Positions 54,495 to 64,000 of a DNA stretch of 64,000 nt are shown here, piece after piece (position 1 is the first letter of the stretch; each line of letters starts with the position of its first letter). The DNA is from Desulfobacteraceae bacterium (lineage in GTDB: Bacteria; Desulfobacterota; Desulfobacteria; Desulfobacterales; Desulfobacteraceae). The notes beneath the pieces were generated by a model. The model was not told where the DNA came from. It was given only the letters and a program-made list of their open reading frames with translations, and did not search any database. The position numbers were made by a program, and so were the translations under genes. The stretch is taken from contig JADGEQ010000010.1 in the NCBI GenBank assembly GCA_016744295.1, forward strand, positions 88,329-152,328. The letters run 5' to 3'.

Positions 54495-56434
54495 TATTCT
54501 ATCTCTTTGATATTGCCTTCGGTTTCAATCCATTTTTTTCTATCTTTTGCCCTTTTTTTCCCAAGAAGCATATCCATAATTTCATAGACCTGCTCTTCAG
54601 ATTCAACAGATCCGTCATTGATGGACAATTGAACCAGCCGTCTTGAATCCGGTGCTATAGTGGTTTCCTTGAGCTGGGCAGGATTCATTTCCCCCAACCC
54701 CTTGAATCGCTGGATATTGATTTTTTTGTTACCCTTCCTGCGTTCAACCTTTTTTATAATCGTGTTTCTTTCTGAATCATCCAGGGCATAAAACACCTCT
54801 TTGCCCACATCAATTCGATACAAGGGCGGCATGGCAATAAAAACATGACCTTTTTTCACAATTTGGGGAAAATGTCTTAAAAACAGGGCACAAATAAGGG
54901 TGGCAATGTGCAACCCGTCTGAATCGGCATCAGCGAGGATACAGATTTTATTGTACCTGAGTTTTGAAATGTCATTTTCTCCGGGCATTACCCCCAAAAC
55001 CTGGGTGATATCCCTTATCTCACGGGATTCAAGGACGGCTGAGGGTTCTACATCCCAGGTATTGAGTATTTTGCCCCTAAGGGGCATGATGGCCTGGAAC
55101 CTTCTGTCCCTTGCCTGTTTGGCAGACCCGCCGGCGGAATCCCCCTCTACAAAAAACAACTCCCGCCTTTCCTGATCATCACTACTGCAGTCTGAAAGCT
55201 TGGCAGGAAGCGTGCCTCCGTTGGAGGCCCTTTTTTTGGGAACTTTTTTTGCTTTTTTAACCCTGTTTTTAGCATGCTCAATGGCAAGGGCTGCCAGAGC
55301 TTCACCAAAGGCAACATTCTGGTTGAGCCATAGACTGAAGGCATCCCTTACCTGAAGGTTGACCAGGTTGGCACAATGACGGGAAGATAGCCGTTCTTTG
55401 GTTTGGCTTGAAAACTGTGCTTCGGAAAGTTTTACGGACAATACATAACCCACATGGTGCCAGATATCTTCCGGAGCAAGGAATAATCCCTTGGGCAAAA
55501 GATTTCTGAATTTACAAAACTCCCTGACAGATTCCAGTAATCCGGATCGAAACCCGTTGACATGGGTACCCCCAAGATTTGTGGGGATCAGATTGACATA
55601 ACTTTCCTCAACATTATTTCCCGATTCTTTTCCCCAGTTTATGGCCCAGGCCACCTCAAAGTCTTCATTGGTGCTTTTGCCGGTAAAGGGGTCAGGAAAA
55701 ATACATTTTTTCCCCTCGAGATGTTCAGCAAGATATTCATCCAGTCCATGGTCATAGTGCCAACTTTTTTTTTCATTACTGACTTCATCAAAAAAACTTG
55801 TTTTCAACCCCTTACACAAAACAGCCTTTGATTTAAGGGATGTTTCAATGGCTGTTTTTGAAAAATTAGGAATATCAAAATAAGAAATATTGGGATAAAA
55901 TTTTAAAGAGGTGCCGGTACTCTTTTTTCCAACGGTTCCGAGAATTTCAAGATCCTGGGTTTTAAATCCGTCTCCAAACTGGATCCCAAATATTTGACCA
56001 TCCCTTTTAATAGTGATTTCCAGATTGGAAGACAGGGCATTCACTACGGAAACGCCGACTCCGTGGAGACCGCCTGAAAAAGCATAATCCTTGTTGGAAA
56101 ACTTGGCCCCGGCATGGAGTTTTGTCATAATCAGTTCAACACCGGAAATACCCTCGTTGGGATGGATATCGACCGGCATGCCCCGACCATTGTCTGTCAC
56201 AACAATGGCATTGTCCTTTGTCAGTACCACGTCTATGGTGCTTGCAAAACCGGCAATGGCCTCGTCCACACTATTGTCAATGACCTCAAAGGCCAGGTGA
56301 TCCGGGCTTGTGGTGTCTGTATACATGCCGGGCCTGCGCTTAACCGGATCCAATCCCTTGAGAACCTCAATGGAATCGGCCTTGTAAGAGCCAGCATGCC
56401 TTTCTTTGTCAGCGTTTTGATCAAATAACGTCAT
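54494..56434 (-). CDS. parE: Topoisomerase IV subunit B (ParE)
   Basis: A 646-residue ATPase subunit. GHKL motifs are [30 protein letters not shown], and [17 protein letters not shown]; the Toprim part has [17 protein letters not shown] and [11 protein letters not shown]; the end [18 protein letters not shown] is typical. Length without the extra GyrB insert suits ParE. It pairs with ParC just downstream. Confidence 0.93.
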   Translation of the reverse strand: MTLFDQNADKERHAGSYKADSIEVLKGLDPVKRRPGMYTDTTSPDHLAFEVIDNSVDEAIAGFASTIDVVLTKDNAIVVTDNGRGMPVDIHPNEGISGVELIMTKLHAGAKFSNKDYAFSGGLHGVGVSVVNALSSNLEITIKRDGQIFGIQFGDGFKTQDLEILGTVGKKSTGTSLKFYPNISYFDIPNFSKTAIETSLKSKAVLCKGLKTSFFDEVSNEKKSWHYDHGLDEYLAEHLEGKKCIFPDPFTGKSTNEDFEVAWAINWGKESGNNVEESYVNLIPTNLGGTHVNGFRSGLLESVREFCKFRNLLPKGLFLAPEDIWHHVGYVLSVKLSEAQFSSQTKERLSSRHCANLVNLQVRDAFSLWLNQNVAFGEALAALAIEHAKNRVKKAKKVPKKRASNGGTLPAKLSDCSSDDQERRELFFVEGDSAGGSAKQARDRRFQAIMPLRGKILNTWDVEPSAVLESREIRDITQVLGVMPGENDISKLRYNKICILADADSDGLHIATLICALFLRHFPQIVKKGHVFIAMPPLYRIDVGKEVFYALDDSERNTIIKKVERRKGNKKINIQRFKGLGEMNPAQLKETTIAPDSRRLVQLSINDGSVESEEQVYEIMDMLLGKKRAKDRKKWIETEGNIKEIE

Positions 56435-56540
56435 AAATTATTCTATTGCACAATACAGGTTAAATCTTTATATTTGGTTTTGAACAATTTCATATAGCAC
56501 TTTTATTTGTAAATGTACAAACTGGAAAAAACATATCACC

Positions 56541-59500
56541 ATGACATCCTCAAAAATTGCTTTCAGTTTTAACGATTTTGAATCATCCTGGGATACCCTT
56601 GATGAAGCATCCAAGTCTGAAGTTGTTGATCAAGCAGGACTTCTTTCTCCTTCTCTTGGAATTCTTCCGATCTTAGAGGGGATCATATCTTTTCATTTTG
56701 ATGTCCGGTCTAAAGCCAGAAAAAACCTTGAGATCATTATAGATACTATTCAACAGCAAACAAATAATCCAGAGGATACAAAGGCTTATTTAACAGGTAT
56801 TAAGACCTCTGCTGTGGTATCCGCAAGAATTTATCAGAAAATCAGACCTGAGATGCCCTTTAATGAAATGGTCTTTTTGTTACAAGCCCTGCTCAAACTC
56901 GGGGACCAGGGCGCTTATTTTGCATTTAAGGCCTTTTATAAGGACCAGGTAAGTTTGGATTCGCTGAAGAAAGTAATTCAATCCATGGGTCAGTCAGAGC
57001 GGCTTGCCTTTGTTGACCAATACCTCCAGGCAATACCTGCTGATCGGTTAAAATTTGGCAAACTTTTTAAAAATATATTAAGCACCATCACCCACAGGGA
57101 GCCTGTGGTTACATTTTATGCCAGTTTATTTGACCGTCAACGGGATGCAGACCCATTTTTAAACAATATTAACTTTAAGTTAAGAGATCCTGAAACTTTC
57201 ATCAAAAATGAGATTAGATCTGAGTCTCCGGCTGTAAAAATTGCGGGTTTGAAAGCCCTGTCGCTGATTCAGACCAAAATTTCAGATCAATTACTTTTGG
57301 AAGCCATTGAAGATGGTGTGAAAAAGATCAGAATGGCCGTCTATAGCATCATTGAAAACTCTTCCATGGGGCTTTATCCCGAGTTGTTTGAACCTGTTCT
57401 GAAACATTTTTATCACTGCGACCGCCATGAAGCCATTGCGGCATTCAAGGCGCTTACAGTAACCGGAAAAGTGCCTGTACACAGGCTTTTTCAAATCATT
57501 CGGAACACCTACCCTGAAATCATGCCATTCATCCATATTGAAATAGCATCATTGTCCAGAATCTCCTTTTTTGTAATCCAAGACATTGCATTGAACAAGC
57601 AAAACTATCAAACTGACAATTTTGATATAAATCTTGCCTGCATATTGGGTATGATCAAAAAAAGACCCGAACGGGTTGTAAAAACAATCAATGGGCAGGA
57701 AAAAATATCCGGTAAAAGGTTAAAAAATGATGTTGTAAAATTTATTATCAAAACCAAAAAACTATTATCAAAAGAGAAAGAAAATATCGAGGCACCGTTT
57801 GAAGCCCTATTGGCTCAATTTAAAAACAGGGCGTCAATGGCTAAAAAGCCAAAAAACTTGTTTGCATCGGTTTTTCAAAACCCTGTTAAAAAAAAAATTG
57901 AAGACTTTATGCAGAATCGGCCCGTTAAATCCATTGATTTTACAGACCATACCTTTGAAAATGAAATCCTTTCCGGGTTGGAATTTTCAGCCTCAGACCT
58001 GTTCTTTAATGGGGCTGTCTTTGAAAACTGTGATCTTTCAGCCGCATGTTTTCGGAAGGCAATCTTTAAAAACACTCTTTTTCATACGGTTAACATGGAT
58101 GGCAGCGTCTTTGATAATATCAATTTTGACAATGCCGTGTTTATTAATGTCAGTGCCCGGAAAACCGTGTTTAAGAATTGCAGTTTCCAGGGTGCTTGTC
58201 TGTATAATTGTAATTTTAACCAGGCTGAGTTAACAGATGCGGTTTTTATTGATGCCACACTCGCCAAAATCTCTTTTGGAAATACGCAATTATCCTGGGC
58301 ATCTTTTGCTCATTCAAGGATATCAGCGGTTTCCTTTGCAACAGCCCACATTAATCAGGCAGATTTTTCATGGGTAAGGGCAAGATTCAGCCGGTTTCCA
58401 TCCTATGCAAGGGCGGTGATAAGGACCGAAGAAATAGATTACAATGATCGGCACTATCAACTGGGTTTTAATGATCTGCCCGGAATTGAAAAAAATATTG
58501 TCTCGGAAATCAACATGCTGATTTTCTGTGAATTTATCCACTATGGCGAAACAAAATTTCTGGATCAGAACAAACTGAGTCTTTTAACCGCCTTTGATAT
58601 TTTTAAGTCTTCCCAGGCTGATTTTTTCCAAATCATTCCCCTGCTCATCCACGAAAATTTTGAATTTTGCGAGACAGGTCCCATACACAGCAAAACCCCC
58701 TGTGGCATAGCCGATTATCTGCCTTCCAACCAGACCGTGCAAATCTGTGAAAAATATACGGGGAAAAACAAATTCAAAGTCAGAAGAAGCCTGACGCCTT
58801 CTATTGAGGGGCTTTTTACCATGGGGAGCATTGGGTCGCTTGCCCAAACATTTGAATCGGATATTGATTATTGGGTCTGTATAAATGAGAATTTAATGGA
58901 CAATGACTCTCTTGAGCGTCTAAAAAAAAAAGTTATTCTCCTTGAAACCATGGCATGGAACAAATTTAAGACAAGGGTAACCTTTTTTATTGTGGATATC
59001 CTGAAGGCCAAGCATAATGATTTTGGCGGATCCACCCAGGAAAGTTCAGGATCTGCCCAGTCAAGACTTTTGAAAGAAGAATTTTATCGAACCATGATTC
59101 ATGTGGCCGGGAAATTACCGCTGTGGTCTGTTCTGCCCACAACCATAAGCCTTAATTACTACAATATAATTTTGGAACGTATCGGCCGCTTCCCAGGGTC
59201 CCACCGATATATGGACCTAGGAGATATCCACGCCATTCCAGTGAATGAATACTTTGGTGCTTCCATATGGCAGATGTTCAAATGGTTGAAAAGCCCGTTT
59301 AAATCTGTCATAAAAATGGCTTTGCTTGAAAAATATATCCATGCCTATGGAAAAGAATCCCTGTTGTGCAATCAATACAAAAACGAATGGATGAATTCAG
59401 GCAGTCATCTCAAATTGGCCCAGAACGATTCTTATATCATTTTATTGAAACATCTGATCGACTATTATCATCAAAATAACGACACCTCTTCAGTCAATTT

Positions 59501-60410
59501 GCTGCTAACCTGTTTTTTTCTTAAACTTGAGATTTTAAAACAAGAGGAAATCAACAATACTGTATTTGGCCTAAGAAAAATTTTGTTGGAAAAATGTTTG
59601 GAAGAATGGGGATGGGACCTAAATCGTATTTTTGAAATAGGTAGATATAAAGAGTGGCCCTATGGAAGCATCCAAAGGCTTTCCACCACCCTTGAACAAT
59701 ATATGCAGACCAAATTCACCCAGGTTAAGCAGCAGTTTGAAAATCAAACAAGGGGCAGATTGATGATTTCAGACGAAGACCGGGAGGTGCTGGAACGTAA
59801 GGTTGATATCGTCTTTTTAGAAAAACCCCATAAAATAAAAAAGATTCTTTTGGCCTCCAGAGGTGATCAGCATTTTGAGCGGCTGCATTTAAAGCACATC
59901 CCAAAGCCCGAGAGTCCGAGCAGGTGGGAACTGTTTCATAAAAACTTAAAAATCCACCAGGATGACTCTTTTACCAAGGCCGATTCCATTGAGGAGATCG
60001 GCGCATGGCTAATTAACAACAGCCTTTATACGAACCACTCCATGATCAATCTGGTACCCAATCCCACGGTGGTTACCCATGAGGATGTTGAGAAACTTTT
60101 CAAAAACATGTATGATTATTTTAATCCTACCGTAAAAAAACAGGTCCATTTTAGTGAATTGCGCAAGGGAAACCCTAAAATTGTCTGTCTGTTTATTTCC
60201 ATCAATTTTTACGTTGCCAAGCAACAGTCCAACATCTCAGACTATTGTGCCATATATATTAATTCCTGGGGGGAGATGTATTGTAGATCCTCCCAGTGCA
60301 AAGTATTCTCCTCCATGGATACTGCTAAAGTTGATATTCTTAACACCCTCGTCATTAAAGAATTTCCTTTGAATACGGCCTTTTATTTTGCAAAAGGAAT
60401 GGCCAGATAA
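56541..60410 (+). CDS. Giant class I adenylate cyclase with HEAT-like and pentapeptide repeats
   Basis: A 1289-residue soluble protein. Residues 1-450 are helical and repeat-like (HEAT/ARM-type). Residues about 460-620 carry pentapeptide repeats with a five-residue rhythm (NGAVFENCDLSAACFRKAIF, NCSFQGACLYNCNFNQAEL). From about 640 on, a class I adenylate cyclase follows: FTMGSIGSLAQTFESDIDYWVC matches the GSxxSIGQ...SDxDxWVC nucleotide-binding motif, and YFGASIWQMFKWLKSPFKSVIKMALLE matches the second conserved block. It should make cAMP. E. coli CyaA has no such N-terminal repeats. The domain order here is unusual. Promoter and ribosome site are weak. Confidence 0.85.
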   Translation: MTSSKIAFSFNDFESSWDTLDEASKSEVVDQAGLLSPSLGILPILEGIISFHFDVRSKARKNLEIIIDTIQQQTNNPEDTKAYLTGIKTSAVVSARIYQKIRPEMPFNEMVFLLQALLKLGDQGAYFAFKAFYKDQVSLDSLKKVIQSMGQSERLAFVDQYLQAIPADRLKFGKLFKNILSTITHREPVVTFYASLFDRQRDADPFLNNINFKLRDPETFIKNEIRSESPAVKIAGLKALSLIQTKISDQLLLEAIEDGVKKIRMAVYSIIENSSMGLYPELFEPVLKHFYHCDRHEAIAAFKALTVTGKVPVHRLFQIIRNTYPEIMPFIHIEIASLSRISFFVIQDIALNKQNYQTDNFDINLACILGMIKKRPERVVKTINGQEKISGKRLKNDVVKFIIKTKKLLSKEKENIEAPFEALLAQFKNRASMAKKPKNLFASVFQNPVKKKIEDFMQNRPVKSIDFTDHTFENEILSGLEFSASDLFFNGAVFENCDLSAACFRKAIFKNTLFHTVNMDGSVFDNINFDNAVFINVSARKTVFKNCSFQGACLYNCNFNQAELTDAVFIDATLAKISFGNTQLSWASFAHSRISAVSFATAHINQADFSWVRARFSRFPSYARAVIRTEEIDYNDRHYQLGFNDLPGIEKNIVSEINMLIFCEFIHYGETKFLDQNKLSLLTAFDIFKSSQADFFQIIPLLIHENFEFCETGPIHSKTPCGIADYLPSNQTVQICEKYTGKNKFKVRRSLTPSIEGLFTMGSIGSLAQTFESDIDYWVCINENLMDNDSLERLKKKVILLETMAWNKFKTRVTFFIVDILKAKHNDFGGSTQESSGSAQSRLLKEEFYRTMIHVAGKLPLWSVLPTTISLNYYNIILERIGRFPGSHRYMDLGDIHAIPVNEYFGASIWQMFKWLKSPFKSVIKMALLEKYIHAYGKESLLCNQYKNEWMNSGSHLKLAQNDSYIILLKHLIDYYHQNNDTSSVNLLLTCFFLKLEILKQEEINNTVFGLRKILLEKCLEEWGWDLNRIFEIGRYKEWPYGSIQRLSTTLEQYMQTKFTQVKQQFENQTRGRLMISDEDREVLERKVDIVFLEKPHKIKKILLASRGDQHFERLHLKHIPKPESPSRWELFHKNLKIHQDDSFTKADSIEEIGAWLINNSLYTNHSMINLVPNPTVVTHEDVEKLFKNMYDYFNPTVKKQVHFSELRKGNPKIVCLFISINFYVAKQQSNISDYCAIYINSWGEMYCRSSQCKVFSSMDTAKVDILNTLVIKEFPLNTAFYFAKGMAR

Positions 60411-60436
60411 CAATAAATAACAATGCTTATGTCATT

Positions 60437-61099
60437 TTACTGATAAAATTCTTTTACTATTTCTAGCGCTTTTTGGGGATCATCCAGAACATGGAAAAGG
60501 TCAAAATCCGGGGACGAAATCATCCCATTGGCCATCATTGGGCCCTTTATCCACTGGATCAAGCCGTTCCAAAATTCTGAACCGATTAGGATGACAGGCA
60601 TCTGGCGAATCCTTTTTGTCTGTATGAGGGTTATGGTTTCAAATAATTCATCCAGAGTCCCAAATCCGCCAGGCATTATAATATAGGCCTGTGCATATTT
60701 TATAAACATTACCTTGCGTACAAAAAAATAATTAAATTCAATCTGTTTGGTGGTATAGGAATTACCTTTTTCCTCAAAGGGCAGGTTTATATTTAACCCG
60801 ATCGAGTCAACGCCTTCACCAATGGCTCCTTTGTTAGCAGCTTCCATAATGCCGGGGCCTCCGCCGGTAATAACAGCATATCCTGATTTTGCGAACAGAG
60901 CTGCCACCTCCCGGGCTTTCTTATAATAGGGGGCATTAGATTCTGTTCTGGCGGATCCAAAGATAGAAACGGCTGGGCCAAGTGAATGCAACGCATCAAT
61001 GCCTTCGACAAATTCACCCATGATCTTGAACAATCGCCAGGATTCACCGCTTTTGAAATCATTGATGGGATATTTGGACTGGTTCATTTGGTTTTTCAT
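60437..61099 (-). CDS. LOG-family protein (TIGR00730 Rossmann)
   Basis: A 220-residue protein. GPAVSIFGSARTES and VITGGGPGIMEAANKGA form the nucleotide-binding part, and MPGGFGTLDELFETITLIQT is the LOG motif (PGGxGTxxE). The family includes cytokinin-activating phosphoribohydrolases and pyrimidine/purine nucleosidases (PpnN-like short form). It converges with the cyclase gene. Confidence 0.9.
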   Translation of the reverse strand: MKNQMNQSKYPINDFKSGESWRLFKIMGEFVEGIDALHSLGPAVSIFGSARTESNAPYYKKAREVAALFAKSGYAVITGGGPGIMEAANKGAIGEGVDSIGLNINLPFEEKGNSYTTKQIEFNYFFVRKVMFIKYAQAYIIMPGGFGTLDELFETITLIQTKRIRQMPVILIGSEFWNGLIQWIKGPMMANGMISSPDFDLFHVLDDPQKALEIVKEFYQ

Positions 61100-61304
61100 G
61101 GAATAAAAGCTCCGTAAGTTAAGTGATTTATAGAAATCAAACTGGTAAAAAATACAAAAATATGGTAAAGGATATATACAATTATATTAGCCTTTCAACC
61201 AGTTTGGTGCGTCAATTATACACATTGTTGCAGATCGGTTGCACATTGACTTTTCCAACTGAAAGATATAAAAAAAAGAAAAATTTTGATAGAAAGAAAT
61301 TAGA

Positions 61305-61595
61305 GTGAATGAAATTAAATTATTTTCTCAGCAAACCATTGTAATAAATGAACTGGGAATGCATGCAAGACCTGCCGCAAAAATTGCTCAAATGGCCATG
61401 GAAAGTGTAGGTGAAATCAGGCTTTTCAATGGAAATTCAGCCGTGGATGCTTCAAGTATTATTGATATTTTGACCCTAGGTGCCGCAAAAGGCTCCCACA
61501 TCTCAATTCAGGCCGAATCTGATGAAGATAAAGAGATTGTGGGTCAAATTAAAGCATTTTTTGATATTGGTTTTGGAGAATTAAACAATGAATGA
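61305..61595 (+). CDS. ptsH: Phosphocarrier protein HPr
   Basis: A 96-residue phosphocarrier. The active His lies in VINELGMHARPAAKIAQ, and DASSIIDILTLGAAKGSHI contains the conserved Ser region. The GTG start (no in-frame ATG nearby) is preferred; the ribosome site is weak (GAAAGAAATTAGA). It passes phosphate from enzyme I, encoded just downstream with an eight-base overlap. No sugar permease is nearby, which suggests a regulatory PTS. Confidence 0.93.
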   Translation: MNEIKLFSQQTIVINELGMHARPAAKIAQMAMESVGEIRLFNGNSAVDASSIIDILTLGAAKGSHISIQAESDEDKEIVGQIKAFFDIGFGELNNE

Positions 61596-63357
61596 GACCC
61601 TGTCCGGTCAGATGACAATCAGAGGCATCAGCGGATCCCCAGGGATTTGTATCGGTAAGGCATATATTGTTGACCGCGAAGGGGTCAACCTCATCAAACG
61701 GTATCCTGTCAGCGAGTCCATGGTTCCGTCTGAAATCGCTCGGTTTAAAAATGCCGTAACAAAAGCAAAAAATGATCATGCAAAGGTAATAGAGTCCCTT
61801 GATCATGACCTGGGTGAGAACTTAAATATCCTTGAAACTCACATGGTTTTGTTCAAGGACAAGATGCTTTACGGCAAGACCATTGAGACCATTTCCAGAG
61901 ACAAGATAAACGCTGAGTGGGCTTTGCGCAAAGTTTCCACCCAAGTAAAATCCATGTTCCAGCAGATAGATGACCAATACCTGAAAGACCGGGTAAATGA
62001 TATTGTCCAGGTCTCTGATAAGATCATGTCCCACCTTGTCGGGGCCCAGGATATAAAAATCAGGGATATTAACAAACGGGTTATTCTTGTTGCACACGAC
62101 CTGTCACCAGCCGATGCCAGCCAGATTCAACTGGAAAGTATCAAAGGATTTGTGACGGATAGGGGAGGAAAAAACTCTCATACCAGTATTGTTGCTAAAT
62201 CACTGAAGATTCCGTCGGTCCTGGGTTTGGGCAGGGCAACGGTTAGCATCAATAATGATGACATTCTCATTGTGGACGGCTCTTCGGGTATCATAATTGT
62301 CAATCCGGAAGAAGATACCCTGTTTAAATATGAAGAACGTATGGCCCGGTTTGAAGCATATCGGGCGGATATTGAACGGGACAGCCATTTACCCGCCGTC
62401 ACCCGGGACGGGATCAGCCTCAATCTAATGGCCAATATTGAACTGGTTGAAGAGGTTGTCTCTGCCAAGGATAACGGGGCAAATGGTGTTGGCCTTTTCA
62501 GAACGGAATTTTTATATCTTGATCTGAAACGGTTTCCCACGGAAGATGAACTGCTCAAAAAATACAAAGAATTGGTCGAGCTGATGAATCCGGAACCTGT
62601 CACCATCAGAACTCTGGATATCAACGGGGATAAGGTAAACCCCTATCTTGATCCTGTGGAAGAAGCCAATCCCGCATTAGGGCTTCGTGCAGTCCGGTTC
62701 TGTCTGGAAAATGAGGACATCTTCAGTACCCAGCTCAAGGCCATTTTACGGGCTGCTGCCTTTGGCAATATAAAATTATTGATTCCCATGATTTCCTGTG
62801 TTGAGGAAATTGTTCGGGTAAAAAAAGTACTGAACAAGGCTATCCTTGAACTAGAGGATGAAGACAAGATTTTTAACAAGGACATTCCCCTTGGCATCAT
62901 GATAGAAGTTCCTTCCGCCGTGATCATGGCAGAAGAGCTGGCAACCCATGTTGACTTTTTCAGCATCGGCACCAACGACCTGATTCAATACTCCATGGCA
63001 ATAGATCGGAGTAACCGGCGGGTAGCCCATTTATATCAGGCCCTAAACCCGGCGGTGTTGAAAATGATCAAGATGACCTATGATGCTGCCCAAAAAAAAG
63101 GTATTGAACTGGTTATGTGTGGAGAGATGGCCGGTGACCCTATCAATATACCGGTTCTGCTTGGTTTAGGCCTGACCAATCTGTCCATGAACTCGGCCTC
63201 TATTCCAGTTGTCAAAAAAATGATTCGAAGCATGGATTTTAACCTGGCTGGTAAAAATGCAAAGAAACTATTTGAGTTCCAGACAACAGAAGAAACAATC
63301 ACTTTTATCCAGAAAGAATACAAAGAAATTCTACCCTACAGAGAAACGGAAGATTAA
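61588..63357 (+). CDS. ptsI: PTS enzyme I
   Basis: A 589-residue phosphotransferase. N-terminal domain (IRGISGSPGICIGKAYIVD), active-site His in TDRGGKNSHTSIVAKSLKIPSVLG, and PEP-binding C domain with GVGLFRTEFLYLD, GLRAVRFCLE, and FFSIGTNDLIQYSMAIDRSN. The active-site Cys region is VMCGEMAGDP. It takes phosphate from PEP for HPr. Overlaps ptsH. Confidence 0.97.
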   Translation: MNETLSGQMTIRGISGSPGICIGKAYIVDREGVNLIKRYPVSESMVPSEIARFKNAVTKAKNDHAKVIESLDHDLGENLNILETHMVLFKDKMLYGKTIETISRDKINAEWALRKVSTQVKSMFQQIDDQYLKDRVNDIVQVSDKIMSHLVGAQDIKIRDINKRVILVAHDLSPADASQIQLESIKGFVTDRGGKNSHTSIVAKSLKIPSVLGLGRATVSINNDDILIVDGSSGIIIVNPEEDTLFKYEERMARFEAYRADIERDSHLPAVTRDGISLNLMANIELVEEVVSAKDNGANGVGLFRTEFLYLDLKRFPTEDELLKKYKELVELMNPEPVTIRTLDINGDKVNPYLDPVEEANPALGLRAVRFCLENEDIFSTQLKAILRAAAFGNIKLLIPMISCVEEIVRVKKVLNKAILELEDEDKIFNKDIPLGIMIEVPSAVIMAEELATHVDFFSIGTNDLIQYSMAIDRSNRRVAHLYQALNPAVLKMIKMTYDAAQKKGIELVMCGEMAGDPINIPVLLGLGLTNLSMNSASIPVVKKMIRSMDFNLAGKNAKKLFEFQTTEETITFIQKEYKEILPYRETED

Positions 63358-63360
63358 GGC

Positions 63361-63825
63361 ATGAATGCAGACTATATAAAACTCATAGCCACCAATAAAA
63401 AAGCAAAGTTTAATTATCAAATCGATAAAGAATATGAAGCTGGCATTGTCCTTGTTGGATCGGAAGTTAAATCCATGAGAGAAGGGCGGGTAAGTTTTCA
63501 GGATGCCTACGCAGATATTAGAAACGGAGAACTCTTTTTGCGGCAGTTGCATATCTCACCCTATGAATATGCCTATAACGCAAATCATGAGGCCTTAAGG
63601 ACTCGGAAGCTGTTGCTCCATCGCTATGAAATTAAAAAATTATATGCCCGGATGAAGGAGAGAGGATACTCCCTGGTTCCCTTGAAAATATATTTTAAAA
63701 ATGATAAAATCAAAGTATTACTCGGGCTTGGTAAGGGAAAAAAGCAATATGATAAAAGAGAAAGCATCAAGCAAAAAGATGTAGCCCGGGATATGGACAG
63801 GATCAAAAAAAAATACTCTGATTAA
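63361..63825 (+). CDS. smpB: SsrA-binding protein SmpB
   Basis: A 154-residue protein. IATNKKAKFNYQIDKEYEAGIVLVGSEVKSMREGRVSFQDAYADI is the core, and the C-terminal KKYSD-like tail follows a basic helix. It delivers tmRNA to stalled ribosomes. It is followed at once by the tmRNA gene, a natural partner. Confidence 0.97.
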   Translation: MNADYIKLIATNKKAKFNYQIDKEYEAGIVLVGSEVKSMREGRVSFQDAYADIRNGELFLRQLHISPYEYAYNANHEALRTRKLLLHRYEIKKLYARMKERGYSLVPLKIYFKNDKIKVLLGLGKGKKQYDKRESIKQKDVARDMDRIKKKYSD

Positions 63826-63835
63826 TGAAATTGTA

Positions 63836-63863
63836 TTGACTTTGTACCCGGTCTTCTTATATT
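63836..63863 (+). promoter_or_regulatory. Sigma70-type promoter for tmRNA
   Basis: TTGACT at 63836-63841 and TATATT at 63858-63863 are separated by 16 bases, close to the consensus and well placed ahead of the tmRNA 5' end at 63893. A leader of about 23 bases would be removed during maturation. Confidence 0.7.
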
Positions 63864-63892
63864 ACACAGCACGAAATGTTCTTTTAAAATTT

Positions 63893-64000
63893 GGGGGCGA
63901 AATGGCTTCGACGGAGATTTTGAAGTCTAAGGTAGCATACCGAGTCTTTTGTCAGCTCGTAAAATTGGCAGAATCTTAAAATAATCGCAGACGATTATAA
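63893..64000 (+). ncRNA. ssrA: tmRNA (SsrA), 5' part, cut by window end
   Basis: GGGGGCGAAATGGCTTCGACGG is the standard tmRNA 5' end. GCAGACGATTATAA near the window end is the start of the tag coding part (resume codon GCA, then Asp-Asp-Tyr-Asn), typical of tags beginning A(N)DD(N)Y. The pseudoknots and 3' tRNA-like end lie beyond the window. It is directly downstream of smpB. Confidence 0.93.

Noticed and set aside
61123..61308. 61-codon frame ahead of ptsH
   Set aside because: No ribosome site, no similarity, and it lies in the probable promoter region of ptsH.
1..64000. CRISPR arrays or complete insertion sequences
   Set aside because: No regularly spaced repeats and no intact transposase were seen; only the recombinase remnant and one short tandem repeat.

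Overview
The window looks like a chromosomal segment of a sulfate-reducing Desulfobacterota bacterium, probably Desulfobacteraceae (Desulfobacula/Desulfobacterium-like). The reasons are the moderately low GC content, the Desulfobacteraceae-type PAS/GAF sensor kinases, the G3E GTPases with a B12-type protein, and above all in-frame UGA codons that are best read as selenocysteine. No database search was possible, so the taxonomy is inference.

Region by region. (1) Positions 1-5,800 are a loose, partly decayed stretch: a small SAM methyltransferase, a DUF255-like C-terminal scrap, an aldo/keto reductase cut off in mid-domain, an MBL-fold hydrolase, a tyrosine-recombinase remnant, a GAF-PAS histidine kinase, a periplasmic solute-binding protein and a UvrA-like C-terminal remnant. 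(2) Positions 5,798-11,183 are the most interesting part. They form a same-strand cluster with a MtaA/UroD-family methyltransferase whose terminal zinc-ligand Cys is encoded by UGA, four small thioredoxin-like paralogues (CAAC, CLPC, UIPC and UTAC motifs, the last two with UGA-encoded Sec), a TM0996-type mini-thioredoxin, a CobW-family GTPase, a degenerate B12-binding-domain protein and a MeaB-type GTPase. SECIS-like hairpins with GGU in the loop lie downstream of the UGA codons, and a perfect 10-bp inverted repeat lies upstream of the cluster. Ordinary gene calling would truncate three of these genes.

(3) Positions 11,290-17,190 hold an ABC-F ATPase, a two-component pair and an HtrA protease ending in a clear terminator. 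(4) Positions 17,839-36,676 hold tRNA-Ala, a PpiD-like chaperone, an M16 lipoprotein peptidase, a PilZ protein, RecX, an acyl-ACP thioesterase, a huge AsmA-like protein, a parvulin, a tail-specific protease, RbgA, an inositol-phosphatase, a LysM lytic transglycosylase, a 50-residue Cys-rich protein and a possible SidJ-related pseudokinase. (5) Positions 36,701-44,556 are guaA, efp, a hybrid kinase overlapping efp, topA and dprA. (6) Positions 44,569-56,434 are a long minus-strand run: CpoB-like TPR lipoprotein, secF, secD, yajC, a LysM-like anchored protein, RNase G, MltF, parC, parE. (7) Positions 56,541-64,000 hold a giant HEAT/pentapeptide/class I adenylate cyclase fusion, a LOG-family protein, HPr and enzyme I of a PTS, smpB, and the 5' part of tmRNA running off the window.

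In the selenoprotein cluster the parts suggest corrinoid- or zinc-dependent methyl or sulfur/selenium chemistry. The methyltransferase would act at a Zn site rich in Cys/Sec, the small thioredoxin-like proteins would be redox or acceptor partners, and CobW and MeaB would be metal and B12 chaperones. No catalytic mutase or substrate-specific methyltransferase subunit is present, so the substrate cannot be named from this window.
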